A stretch of 6,973 nucleotides of DNA from Rubritepida sp. (lineage in GTDB: Bacteria; Pseudomonadota; Alphaproteobacteria; Acetobacterales; Acetobacteraceae). Below are positions 1-5,919 of this stretch, piece by piece. The position numbers and the translations under genes are program-made. The stretch covers positions 1-6,973 of the forward strand of contig SKWC01000426.1 in the NCBI GenBank assembly GCA_007129145.1, read 5' to 3'. Within the stretch, counting starts at the first letter, position 1, and each line of letters opens with the position of its first letter. Under the pieces are notes generated by a model that did no database searches, had not been told where the DNA came from, and saw only the letters and a program-made list of their open reading frames with translations.

Positions 1-179
1 CGGTAGTAGCGTCGCCCGCCGCCGCGCTTCAGCGGGCGGATCTGCGGGAATTTGGTTTCCCAGAAGCGCAGCACATGCTGCGGCACGCCCAGTTCGTCCG
101 AGGCCTCGCTGATGGTGCGGTAGGCCTGCGCCGATTTGCGGGGCCGTGCCTGCGCCGCCGGCGCGGCCGCCGTGGTCAT
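1..179 (-). CDS. MerR-family transcriptional regulator, N-terminal part (cut by window edge)
   Basis: This is the first 59 codons of a DNA-binding regulator; the rest lies beyond position 1. After an Ala/Pro/Arg-rich leader of about 18 residues comes a MerR-type helix-turn-helix: YRTISEASDELGVPQHVLRF at about residues 20-39, then WETKFPQIRPLKR and GGRRYYR. The helix that reads 'tIsEaSdeLGvp' followed by 'LRfWE..fp.i.P.K...G.RyYr' is the standard MerR recognition helix and wing. The ATG start overlaps the ihfA stop as ATGA (176-179), so the two are probably translationally coupled. A MerR-like gene directly after ihfA is a familiar alphaproteobacterial arrangement, but its target and ligand are usually not known. 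No effector domain is visible because of truncation, so metal or drug sensing cannot be judged. I did not try to assign a gene symbol. Confidence 0.88.
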   Translation of the reverse strand, partial: MTTAAAPAAQARPRKSAQAYRTISEASDELGVPQHVLRFWETKFPQIRPLKRGGGRRYY

Positions 180-505
180 GTGTCGGTGCCGCCACCCGCG
201 CGCGGAGTCCTGGGCGCGTTCTCGGCGTTGATCCGGGCCTTCAGCACCTGGCTCGGCCGGAAGGTCAGAACGCGGCGCGGCAGGATGGGCACCTCCACGC
301 CGGTCTTGGGGTTCCGCCCTACCCGCTCCCCCTTCTCGCGGAGCAGGAAGGTGCCGAAGCCTGATATCTTCACCGACTCGCCCGTCTCGAGCACGACGGC
401 GATGCGTTCCAGAACCGCTTCCAGCAGTTCGGCCGATTCCTGGCGCGACAGACCGACCTCGGCATAGATCGCTTCGGTCAGCCCCGCGCGGGTGAGGGTG
501 TCCAT
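176..505 (-). CDS. ihfA: Integration host factor subunit alpha
   Basis: This 109-residue protein is the alpha subunit of IHF, the nucleoid protein that binds specific sites in the minor groove and bends DNA sharply, acting as a heterodimer with IhfB in recombination, replication and transcription. The N-terminal helices read LTRAGLTEAIYAEVGLSR (about residues 4-21). The DNA-binding arm carries GFGTF (49-53), KGERVGRNPKTG (58-69) with the intercalating proline at about residue 66, then PILPRRVLTFRPSQVLKARI. The IhfA-type 'VPILPRRV' and the extended N-terminus favour alpha over beta or HU. Start: the ATG at 505 gives the family-typical N-terminus; an in-frame upstream TTG at 544 would add 13 residues of unlike sequence. 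The last ~14 residues are a Pro/Gly/Thr tail of no known role. It lies 87 bases after fabH and overlaps the downstream merR gene by four bases. Confidence 0.95.
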   Translation of the reverse strand: MDTLTRAGLTEAIYAEVGLSRQESAELLEAVLERIAVVLETGESVKISGFGTFLLREKGERVGRNPKTGVEVPILPRRVLTFRPSQVLKARINAENAPRTPRAGGGTDT

Positions 506-539
506 TGGCGCGGTCCCGGGTCCAAGTGCCTGAGCGCGC

Positions 540-569
540 AGCAAAGACAGGACGACAGCCCCGCGTCAA
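540..569 (-). promoter_or_regulatory. Candidate promoter for ihfA-merR
   Basis: In the 87-base gap between fabH and ihfA the minus strand reads TTGACG (569-564), an 18-base spacer and TTTGCT (545-540). The -35 hexamer matches five of six consensus bases, while the -10 matches only three of six. It would start transcription around 30 bases ahead of the ihfA ATG. This could let ihfA be expressed separately from the lipid genes. The match is visible in the sequence; promoter activity is inference. Confidence 0.35.
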
Positions 570-592
570 CCTTTGCGTGAACTTCAGCGCAT

Positions 593-1543
593 TCAGAAGC
601 GCAGCAGCGTGGCGCCCCAGGTCAGCCCGCCGCCGATCGCCTCCAGCAGCACGAGGTCGCCCTGGCGGATGCGGCCGTCGCCCACCGCGACCGACAGCGC
701 CAGCGGCACCGAGGCGGCCGAGGTGTTGGCGTGCTGGTCCACCGTGACCACCACGCGCTCGGGCGGGAGATCGAGCTTGCGGCCCATGGCCTCGATGATG
801 CGGATGTTCGCCTGGTGTGGGACCAGCCAGTCCACCGCGCTGCGGTCGAGGCCGTTGGCGGCCAGCGCCTCATCCACCACGGCGGCCAGCTTGGTCACCG
901 CGTGCTTGAACACCTCGCGCCCGGCCATGCGCAGCGGCCCGTCGGTGCCCTCGACGTAGAGGATGCCGGCCTGCCGGCCGTCGGAATGCAGGTGGCTTGA
1001 GAGGATGCCGCGCTCGCTGCCCTCGACGGCGCGCAGGAACACCGCCCCCGCGCCATCGCCGAACAGCACGCAGGTGCCGCGGTCCGTCCAGTCCAGGATG
1101 CGCGAATAGACCTCGGTGCCGATCACCAGCGCGCTGCGCGCCTGGCCGCTGCGCAGCATGGAATCCGCGATGGAGAGGGCGAAGATGAAGCCGGTGCAGG
1201 CGGCCGAGACGTCGAAGCCGAAGCCGCGCGTCATGCCCAGTTCGCGCTGGATGTGCACGGCGGTCGCGGGGAAGGCGTTGTCCGGCGTGGCGGTGGCCAC
1301 GATGATGCAGTCCACCTCATCGGCCGTGGCGCCGGCCTGAGCCAGGGCGCGGCGCGCCGCCTCGGCGCCCAGGCTGGTCGCGCTTTCGCCCGGGCCGGCC
1401 ATGTGCCGGCGCGTGATGCCGCTGCGCTCGCGGATCCAGGTGTCGGTGGTGTCCAGGCCGTGGCGCTCGGCCAATTCGACATTGTCGAGGACCTGGGCGG
1501 GCAGGCATGCGCCGCAGCCCTGGATCACGGAACGAAGGGCCAT
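593..1543 (-). CDS. fabH: Beta-ketoacyl-ACP synthase III
   Basis: FabH is the cytosolic condensing enzyme that starts type II fatty-acid synthesis by joining acetyl-CoA (or another short acyl-CoA) to malonyl-ACP, giving acetoacetyl-ACP. The 316-residue length is normal for the family. The catalytic triad is visible: Cys116 in DVSAACTGF, His243 in VPHQANIRI and Asn273 in HANTSAASVP. Other family blocks are the N-terminal DTWIRERSGI (34-43), GTCVLFGDGAGA (156-167) and the C-terminal EAIGGGLTWGA (301-311). The thiolase fold is complete, with no truncation. The ATG at 1543 begins nine bases after the plsX stop; the best upstream purine run (AGGA, 1560-1557) is rather far, so expression may lean on coupling with plsX. 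Downstream of plsX is its usual place. Acyl-CoA preference cannot be read from sequence by eye. Confidence 0.97.
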   Translation of the reverse strand: MALRSVIQGCGACLPAQVLDNVELAERHGLDTTDTWIRERSGITRRHMAGPGESATSLGAEAARRALAQAGATADEVDCIIVATATPDNAFPATAVHIQRELGMTRGFGFDVSAACTGFIFALSIADSMLRSGQARSALVIGTEVYSRILDWTDRGTCVLFGDGAGAVFLRAVEGSERGILSSHLHSDGRQAGILYVEGTDGPLRMAGREVFKHAVTKLAAVVDEALAANGLDRSAVDWLVPHQANIRIIEAMGRKLDLPPERVVVTVDQHANTSAASVPLALSVAVGDGRIRQGDLVLLEAIGGGLTWGATLLRF

Positions 1544-1552
1544 TCTGGGCGG

Positions 1553-2626
1553 TCAGTCCTGCGGTGCGGTGACGGAAGGTCCGGGGGTGGCGAGGCGCGA
1601 GAGGCTGTCGCGGATCTGCTGGATGAAGCCGTGGGTGACCATGTCCATGGCCACGTCCACCGCATGGGCGAAGCCGGTCGCGTCGGTGCCGCCATGCGAC
1701 TTCACGACCACCCCGTTCAGCCCGAGCAGGATCGCGCCATTGTAGCGGCGCGGGTCCATCCACTCGCGCAGCCGGTCCAGCGCGGGGCGGGCCAGCAGAT
1801 AGCCCATCCGCGCGGGGATGCTGCTCGTGAAGACCTGGCGCAGCATGTCGCGCATCAGCTTCAGCGCGCCCTCGCCGGTCTTGAGCGCGACATTGCCGGT
1901 GAAGCCGTCCATCACGACCACATCCACCGTGCCGGCGGCGATGTCATGCCCCTCGATGAAGCCATGGAAGTTCAGCGCGGTGGACGGCGCGCGCAGCACC
2001 TCGGCGGCCTGGCGCACCCGGTCGTCGCCCTTCAACTCCTCGCTGCCGACATTCATCAGCCCGATCGAGGGGCCGGGCAGGCCGAGCACGGCGCGGGCGA
2101 AGGCGTCGCCCATGATGGCGAATTCGACCAGGTTGCGCGCGTCGCACTGCACATTGGCGCCGAGGTCCAGCATCACGACATCGCCGCGCGCGGATGGCGC
2201 GATGGCCGCCAGCGCCGGGCGGCCGATCTCGGGCATGGTCTTCACGACGATCTTGGCCAGCGCCATCAGCGCGCCGGTGTTGCCGGCCGAGACGACGCCC
2301 GCGGCCTCGCCCTGGGCCACCGCGTCAATCGCCAGCCGCATCGAGGAGTTGCGGCCCTGGCGCAGCGCGGCGGTGGGCTTCATGTCGCCGGGGATGGCGT
2401 CCGGGGCGTGGCGGATGGCGCAGACCCGCGCCGCCGCCGGCCGTGCTGCCAGCAGCGGCGTCAGCCGCGCCTCGTCGCCCACGAGCAGGAATTGCGCGCG
2501 CGGATGCCGCTCGGCCGCCAGCACGAGCCCGTCCAGCACGGACTCGGGCGCGTGGTCGCCCCCCATCGCGTCGATCGCGAGGGAGAAGCGCCGCAGCCCG
2601 GCCTCCGCGGGGGTGGCGACATTCAC
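1553..2626 (-). CDS. plsX: Phosphate acyltransferase PlsX
   Basis: PlsX is the peripheral membrane enzyme that makes acyl-phosphate from acyl-ACP and inorganic phosphate; PlsY then uses acyl-phosphate to acylate glycerol-3-phosphate in phospholipid synthesis. The 357-residue protein shows the family N-terminal signature LAIDAMGGDHAPE (about 16-28), SAGNTGALMALAKI in the middle, MLDLGANVQCDARNLVEFA, and VVMDGFTGNVALKTGEG, all typical of PlsX. I take the GTG at 2626 as start: it has AGGA (2640-2637) ten bases upstream and puts the DAMGGD motif at its usual distance from the N-terminus. The nearby ATG at 2622 is out of frame. It sits 28 bases after rpmF and nine bases before fabH, the widely conserved rpmF-plsX-fabH order that ties ribosome and membrane synthesis together. 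Confidence 0.97.
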   Translation of the reverse strand: MNVATPAEAGLRRFSLAIDAMGGDHAPESVLDGLVLAAERHPRAQFLLVGDEARLTPLLAARPAAARVCAIRHAPDAIPGDMKPTAALRQGRNSSMRLAIDAVAQGEAAGVVSAGNTGALMALAKIVVKTMPEIGRPALAAIAPSARGDVVMLDLGANVQCDARNLVEFAIMGDAFARAVLGLPGPSIGLMNVGSEELKGDDRVRQAAEVLRAPSTALNFHGFIEGHDIAAGTVDVVVMDGFTGNVALKTGEGALKLMRDMLRQVFTSSIPARMGYLLARPALDRLREWMDPRRYNGAILLGLNGVVVKSHGGTDATGFAHAVDVAMDMVTHGFIQQIRDSLSRLATPGPSVTAPQD

Positions 2627-2654
2627 CGCCGGCGCGTCCTGACCGCCACGCGCT

Positions 2655-2855
2655 TCAGCCGCGGACCACGCCCTTCAGCGTATCCGCCGCCGCAACCTCG
2701 CGGCCATCGTAATGGCCACAGGAGGGGCAGACATGGTGCGGGCGCTTGATCTCGCCGCAGTTGGAGCATTCCACATGCGCCTCCTTGGCCAGCGCATGGT
2801 GGCTGCGCCGCATGCCACGCCGGGAGGGAGACACCTTCTTCTTCGGGACGGCCAT
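2655..2855 (-). CDS. rpmF: 50S ribosomal protein L32, zinc-binding (Cys4) form
   Basis: L32 is a small protein of the large ribosomal subunit. The 66 residues begin with the family signature MAVPKKKVSPSRRGMRRSHH. Four cysteines, C30-x2-C33 (CSNC) and C43-x2-C46 (CPSC), form a zinc-ribbon, so this is the C+ version of L32. Many bacteria, including other alphaproteobacteria, also or only have a version without cysteines. The ATG at 2855 is supported by the invariant MAVPK start and by GGAAAGG (2870-2864) eight bases upstream; the in-frame extension up to 2927 is untypical and is rejected. It lies downstream of yceD after a 132-base gap and upstream of plsX by 28 bases. Confidence 0.97.
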   Translation of the reverse strand: MAVPKKKVSPSRRGMRRSHHALAKEAHVECSNCGEIKRPHHVCPSCGHYDGREVAAADTLKGVVRG

Positions 2856-2943
2856 GGAGCCAGCCTTTCCAATAATGACAGAGCGGGCGGAAGCAGCCCA
2901 TGCAGTATCACCGCGGCGCCGCGCCACGGCCAGAAGGCGGGCG

Positions 2944-2971
2944 ATTACACCGGGGGTGGCGCCGGCGCAAG
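2944..2971 (-). promoter_or_regulatory. Candidate promoter for rpmF-plsX-fabH
   Basis: The 132-base gap between yceD and rpmF (2856-2987) holds, on the minus strand, CTTGCG (2971-2966), a 16-base spacer and TGTAAT (2949-2944). The -10 hexamer matches five of six consensus bases and stands out in otherwise GC-rich DNA. Transcription would start near 2937, giving an rpmF leader of about 80 bases. A second, weaker -10-like GATACT lies closer to the gene near 2905-2910 on the same strand, without a good -35. No clear terminator follows yceD, so rpmF may also be reached by read-through. Confidence 0.35.
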
Positions 2972-2987
2972 CGGCCCGCCCCCTTTC

Positions 2988-3479
2988 CTAGCCGGGGCGC
3001 TTCAGCCTGGCCAGCGCGGCGAAGGGCCCGCCATCATCCCCGCCCACCTCGGCCGGCAGCGTCGCGCCCGGCCGGCGCGGATAGGGGTCGAGCGCCAGGG
3101 CGAGTTCCTGCGCCAGCGCCTCGCCCAGATCCGCGACGCCGCCGGGGCATTCGATGTCGTCGGGGTCTTCCTCGGTGTCGCTCGGCTCCGTCCCATCGGG
3201 CAGCAGCCGCCAGGCGAGGTCATGCGCGATGGCCTGTCGGACCGGATCGAGGCTGACCACGCAGGCCTGCTCGACATCCGCCGCCATGCGGCCCCGCACG
3301 GTGATGCAGCCGCCCGGCGCGGGGCTGAGGGTGAGGTCGGCCGAAAGCCCATGCAGCGCGAGCAGGCCGAGCCGTCGCGCCAGCCCCCCGCGCGCGGCCG
3401 CGTCGGCCTCCAGGTGCAGCGTGAGTCCGCCGGCGGGCACATGCGCCAGCGGCAGCGGGTGCGGGAATTCCGGCGTCAC
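2988..3479 (-). CDS. YceD/DUF177 family protein
   Basis: This 163-residue acidic protein belongs to the YceD (DUF177) family, whose members sit beside rpmF in many bacteria and have been linked to 23S rRNA accumulation or processing in bacteria and plastids. The diagnostic parts are ITVRGRMAADVEQACVVSLDPV (about 59-80, including C73), the acidic run TEEDPDDIEC (102-111) and LGEALAQELALALDPYPRRPG (118-138). The GTG at 3479 is chosen because it gives a compact protein that starts with the family-like 'EFPHPLPL' and because it overlaps the chaperone stop as GTGA (3476-3479). The open frame continues upstream to 3695 but that part lies inside the chaperone gene and looks like antisense-type filler. 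No signal peptide or membrane segment is seen. The exact molecular role remains unsettled in the family. Confidence 0.9.
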   Translation of the reverse strand: MTPEFPHPLPLAHVPAGGLTLHLEADAAARGGLARRLGLLALHGLSADLTLSPAPGGCITVRGRMAADVEQACVVSLDPVRQAIAHDLAWRLLPDGTEPSDTEEDPDDIECPGGVADLGEALAQELALALDPYPRRPGATLPAEVGGDDGGPFAALARLKRPG

Positions 3480-4006
3480 GCGAAGCGCGCCTGCCCGCGC
3501 AGCAGCGAATCGAGCGGTTGCCCCTCCAGCACCGCCGCCATGGCGCGCATGCGCGCGGCCAGCGCCTCGGGCGCTCCGGCGGGCGGCTCGGTGCCGGCCC
3601 AGACATTGCGGCCCAGCGCCGCGGCCAGCCCCGCCGCGTCGCCGGAATCGAGGGCCGCGCCATAGGCCTCGGCGCGGCCGTGGAAGCTCTCCCACAGGAA
3701 GCGCACCCGCTTGCCCACGCCGAGGTCGCCCACGCCCATCTCGCGCAGGTTCACATCCATGTCGGAGAACATCGCGTCGAAGACGGCCTGTGCCAGCCCG
3801 TCGCCCTCGGGGCTGGCGAAGCGGCGCAGGCGGCGGATCAGCAGCGCGACATGGGCGCTGACCAGTTCGAAGCGCCCGGCGGTGCTGTCGGCCACGCCAA
3901 GCTCCAGGTAGTAGGCGGGCTCGCGCGCGGCCTGCACCGCCGCGCCATAGAGCTCGAAGCCGGTGCGTTCATGCGGGTGGCGGCGAAGAAGACCGAACAA
4001 TGCCAT
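3476..4006 (-). CDS. Ubiquinol-cytochrome c chaperone (CBP3/UQCC1 family)
   Basis: The 176-residue protein matches the bacterial relatives of mitochondrial Cbp3/UQCC1, which help newly made cytochrome b enter the bc1 complex (respiratory complex III). Visible family features are the start GLLRRHPHERTGFELYGAAV, then AREPAYYLELGVADSTAGRFELV (about 28-50), HVALLIRRLRR (52-62), and FSDMDVNLREMGVGDLGVGKR (80-100), the most typical block. There is no signal peptide, consistent with a soluble cytosolic helper. The ATG at 4006 has CAGGAA (4021-4016) about nine bases upstream. It is the first gene of the leftward cluster and overlaps yceD by four bases; that pairing beside rpmF recurs in alphaproteobacteria. 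Its presence implies that the organism has a cytochrome bc1 complex. Function is inferred from family, with no bc1 genes in view. Confidence 0.9.
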   Translation of the reverse strand: MALFGLLRRHPHERTGFELYGAAVQAAREPAYYLELGVADSTAGRFELVSAHVALLIRRLRRFASPEGDGLAQAVFDAMFSDMDVNLREMGVGDLGVGKRVRFLWESFHGRAEAYGAALDSGDAAGLAAALGRNVWAGTEPPAGAPEALAARMRAMAAVLEGQPLDSLLRGQARFA

Positions 4007-4033
4007 GCTGCGGGGTTCCTGTGGCGCCGCGCA

Positions 4034-4063
4034 TTGACCGCGGCCCGTCGCTCTCGGTATTGG
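4034..4063 (+). promoter_or_regulatory. Candidate promoter for bamE in the divergent gap
   Basis: The 65-base gap between the divergent chaperone and bamE genes contains TTGACC (4034-4039), an 18-base spacer and TATTGG (4058-4063). The -35 matches five of six bases, the -10 only three. Transcription would start about where bamE begins (4072), so the message would have almost no leader; no strong ribosome binding site precedes that ATG, which is consistent with this. I see no equally convincing promoter on the opposite strand for the leftward genes, although one must exist in or near this gap. Confidence 0.3.
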
Positions 4064-4071
4064 ATGGCCAG

Positions 4072-4593
4072 ATGGTCCGCCTCCGCCCCCCGGTCAACAT
4101 CCGCGCCTGCGCGCCGCTCGCGGCCTTGCTGCTGCTCGTCGGCTGCGCCTCGCTGCCCGACCTGCCCGAACGCCCGCGCGAGATCTTCGCGACCCCGGTC
4201 GTGTACCGCGGCCATGCGGTGACCGAGGCCGAGCTGGGCCAGCTGGTCCCCGGCGTGTCCACCCGCGCGGATGTGCAGGCGCTGCTCGGCAGCCCGAGCC
4301 ATGCCAGCACCTTCGGCGGGAATGAGTGGTACTACATCGCCGCCGTCAGCCGGACCCGCCCCGCGCGCGCCCTGTCCGTGACCGAGCGTCGCGTGGTGGT
4401 CGCGCGGTTCGACGACGCCGGGGTTCTGCGCGAGACGCGGCGCATCGAGGAAGCCGAGATGCCGGCCGTCGCCTTCGTTCGGCGCGAGACGCCCACCCCC
4501 GGCGGCGACATGACCATCCTGCAGGCGCTGTTCGGCAACATTGGCCGCTTTGGCCCCGGCGGCCCCGCCCCACAGGCCACGCCCGGCCCCTGA
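4072..4593 (+). CDS. bamE: Outer membrane protein assembly factor BamE (SmpA/OmlA lipoprotein)
   Basis: BamE is a lipoprotein of the BAM complex, which folds beta-barrel proteins into the outer membrane. From the ATG at 4072 the protein has 173 residues: a basic N-terminus (MVRLRPP), a hydrophobic stretch (LAALLLLVG) and a lipobox L-V-G-C ending at Cys25, the predicted lipidation site. The SmpA/OmlA domain follows, with VTEAELGQLVPGVSTRADVQALLGSPS (about 50-76), the NEWYYI strand motif and ERRVVVARFDDAGVLRE. The last ~20 residues are Gly/Pro-rich and probably disordered. The frame is open to 4000, but starting there would put about 24 uncharacteristic residues before the signal peptide and would overlap the divergent gene, so the ATG at 4072 is preferred. 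The protein confirms a Gram-negative envelope. Confidence 0.9.
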   Translation: MVRLRPPVNIRACAPLAALLLLVGCASLPDLPERPREIFATPVVYRGHAVTEAELGQLVPGVSTRADVQALLGSPSHASTFGGNEWYYIAAVSRTRPARALSVTERRVVVARFDDAGVLRETRRIEEAEMPAVAFVRRETPTPGGDMTILQALFGNIGRFGPGGPAPQATPGP

Positions 4594-4613
4594 GAGGCCG
4601 CCCGGCGCCGCGC

Positions 4614-4650
4614 GTCCAGGGCCCGGGGGTTCTGGACTTCCGTTCCGTTT
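4614..4650 (+). terminator. Probable rho-independent terminator after bamE
   Basis: Twenty bases after the bamE stop, 4614-4637 form an inverted repeat: GTCCAG at the left pairs with CTGGAC at the right, and the pairing continues inward through two G-T wobbles and two C-G pairs to a four-base loop, for a ten-pair stem. A T-rich but interrupted tract (4638-4650, eight T in 13 bases) follows. That is unusual in this GC-rich DNA and fits an imperfect intrinsic terminator separating bamE from argD. An attenuator-like or RNA-stabilising role is an alternative. Confidence 0.5.
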
Positions 4651-4701
4651 GGCGCGACTTTGCCGCTTTGGCACGGCATCCCGCCGCGCCGCAGCCGCAT
4701 T

Positions 4702-4719
4702 GAGGAGCGCCACAGCGTG
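4702..4719 (+). promoter_or_regulatory. Ribosome binding site fixing the argD GTG start
   Basis: GAGGAG at 4702-4707 is followed by nine bases and then GTG at 4717-4719. It is the best Shine-Dalgarno match near any start in the right arm and decides the argD start in favour of this GTG over an in-frame TTG at 4660. Confidence 0.7.
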
Positions 4720-5919
4720 ATCCCCGCCCTGATGCCCACCTACAACCGTGCCGACCTCGCCTTCGAGCGGGGCGAGGGCGCCTGGGTGTGGACGACGGAC
4801 GGCCGACGATTCCTCGATTTCGGCGGCGGCATCGCCACCTCTTCGCTGGGCCATGGCCATCCGCATCTGGTGAAGGCCATCGCCGAACAGGCGGCGAAGG
4901 TGATCCATGTGTCCAACCTCTACCGCGTGCCCCAGGCCGAGGAGCTTGCCGCGCGGCATGTGGCGAATTCCTTCGCCGACAGCGTGTTCTTCTGCAATTC
5001 CGGCGCCGAGGCCAATGAAGGCATGGTCAAGGCGGTACGGAAGTACCAAGCCGAGAACGGCCAGCCCGAGCGATACCGCATGATCTGCTTCGACGGCGCC
5101 TTCCACGGCCGGACGCTGGCGATGATCTCGGCCACGGGCAATGCGAAATACCTGGAGGGCTTCGGTCCCCCGGTCGAGGGCTTCGACCATGTGCCCTTCG
5201 GCGACATGAACGCGGTGCGCGCGGCCATCACCCCGCAGACCGCGGGCATCATGATCGAGCCGGTGCAGGGCGAGGGCGGCGTCCGCCCCGCCACGCTGCG
5301 CTTCCTGCGCGAATTGCGCGCCGCCTGCGACGAGTTCGGCCTGCTGCTGGCGCTCGATGAGGTGCAGATCGGCATGGGCCGGTCGGGCAAGCTCTGGGCC
5401 CATGAATGGGCCGGCATCGAGCCCGACGTCATGTCCTCGGCCAAGGGGATCGGCGGCGGCTTCCCGCTGGGCGCGGTCTTCGCCAAGGAGAAGGTGGCGA
5501 AGCACCTCAAGCCCGGCACCCATGGCACCACCTATGGCGGCGGCCCGCTGGCCTGCGCGGCGGGCAACGCTGTGCTGGACGTGGTGCTGGCGCCGGGCTT
5601 CCTGGACCAGGTGGATGCGGTGGGCCGCCATCTCTGGCGCGGCTTCGAGGATCTGGCCGCCCGCCACCCTAGCGTGGTCGAGGAGGCGCGCGGCGCGGGG
5701 CTGCTGCTCGGCCTCAAGCTGCGCCCCGAGGTCAGCAACGCCGAGATGCAGGCCGCCTGCGTGGCCGAGGGGCTGCTGACGGTCGCGGCGGGGATGAACG
5801 TGCTGCGCATCGCGCCGCCGCTCATCATCGGCAAGCGCGAGGCCGATGCGGCGCTCGAGATGCTGGACCGCGCCTGCCGCCGCCTCACCCCCGGCCAGGC
5901 GCGGGACGCCGCCAAGTGA
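4717..5919 (+). CDS. argD: Acetylornithine aminotransferase
   Basis: ArgD is a PLP-dependent class III aminotransferase that converts N-acetylglutamate semialdehyde to N-acetylornithine using glutamate, in arginine synthesis; many ArgD enzymes also serve lysine synthesis as succinyldiaminopimelate aminotransferase. The 400-residue protein has the phosphate-binding SGAEAN (95-100), FHGRT (129-133), the PLP-ring aspartate D214 in LDEVQIGMGRSGK, the Schiff-base lysine K243 in SSAKGIGGGFPLGA, and GTTYGGGPLACAAG, all standard. The GTG start yields MIPALMPTYNRADLAFERGEG, a typical ArgD N-terminus, and has a good ribosome binding site; a TTG at 4660 would add 19 unlike residues. Its stop overlaps the argF GTG. 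The 123-base upstream gap has no ARG-box-like AT-rich palindrome. Ornithine aminotransferase is a related alternative, but pairing with argF supports ArgD. Confidence 0.95.
   Translation: MIPALMPTYNRADLAFERGEGAWVWTTDGRRFLDFGGGIATSSLGHGHPHLVKAIAEQAAKVIHVSNLYRVPQAEELAARHVANSFADSVFFCNSGAEANEGMVKAVRKYQAENGQPERYRMICFDGAFHGRTLAMISATGNAKYLEGFGPPVEGFDHVPFGDMNAVRAAITPQTAGIMIEPVQGEGGVRPATLRFLRELRAACDEFGLLLALDEVQIGMGRSGKLWAHEWAGIEPDVMSSAKGIGGGFPLGAVFAKEKVAKHLKPGTHGTTYGGGPLACAAGNAVLDVVLAPGFLDQVDAVGRHLWRGFEDLAARHPSVVEEARGAGLLLGLKLRPEVSNAEMQAACVAEGLLTVAAGMNVLRIAPPLIIGKREADAALEMLDRACRRLTPGQARDAAK

Noticed and set aside
541..576. GCAAAG and CTTTGC inverted repeat and a possible IHF autoregulatory site ahead of ihfA
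   Set aside because: The arms are only six bases with a 24-base loop, and the nearby TCAA sequence does not fit the IHF consensus at the required spacing.
1253..2749. A 498-codon open frame on the plus strand opposite fabH, plsX and rpmF
   Set aside because: Its translation is rich in His, Gly, Arg and Ala without any family motif, and it lies antisense to three well-supported genes. Long antisense frames are expected in DNA with such high third-position GC.
2912..2923. Perfect 12-base palindrome CGCGGCGCCGCG in the yceD-rpmF gap
   Set aside because: It consists only of G and C in very GC-rich DNA, has no loop or T tract, and does not extend outward, so it is probably chance.
4668..4682. 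Sigma-54-like sequence TTGGCACG ahead of argD
   Set aside because: The -24 part is a good match, but no TTGC-type -12 element occurs at the correct spacing, and no activator gene is nearby.
4660..4716. Longer argD reading from a TTG start at 4660
   Set aside because: The extra 19 residues do not resemble ArgD N-termini, and the GTG at 4717 has a well-placed GAGGAG.
3838..5667. A 609-codon open frame on the minus strand opposite bamE and argD
   Set aside because: It is antisense to two genes with clear motifs, has a compositionally biased translation, and its last residues only repeat the chaperone frame region partially out of phase.
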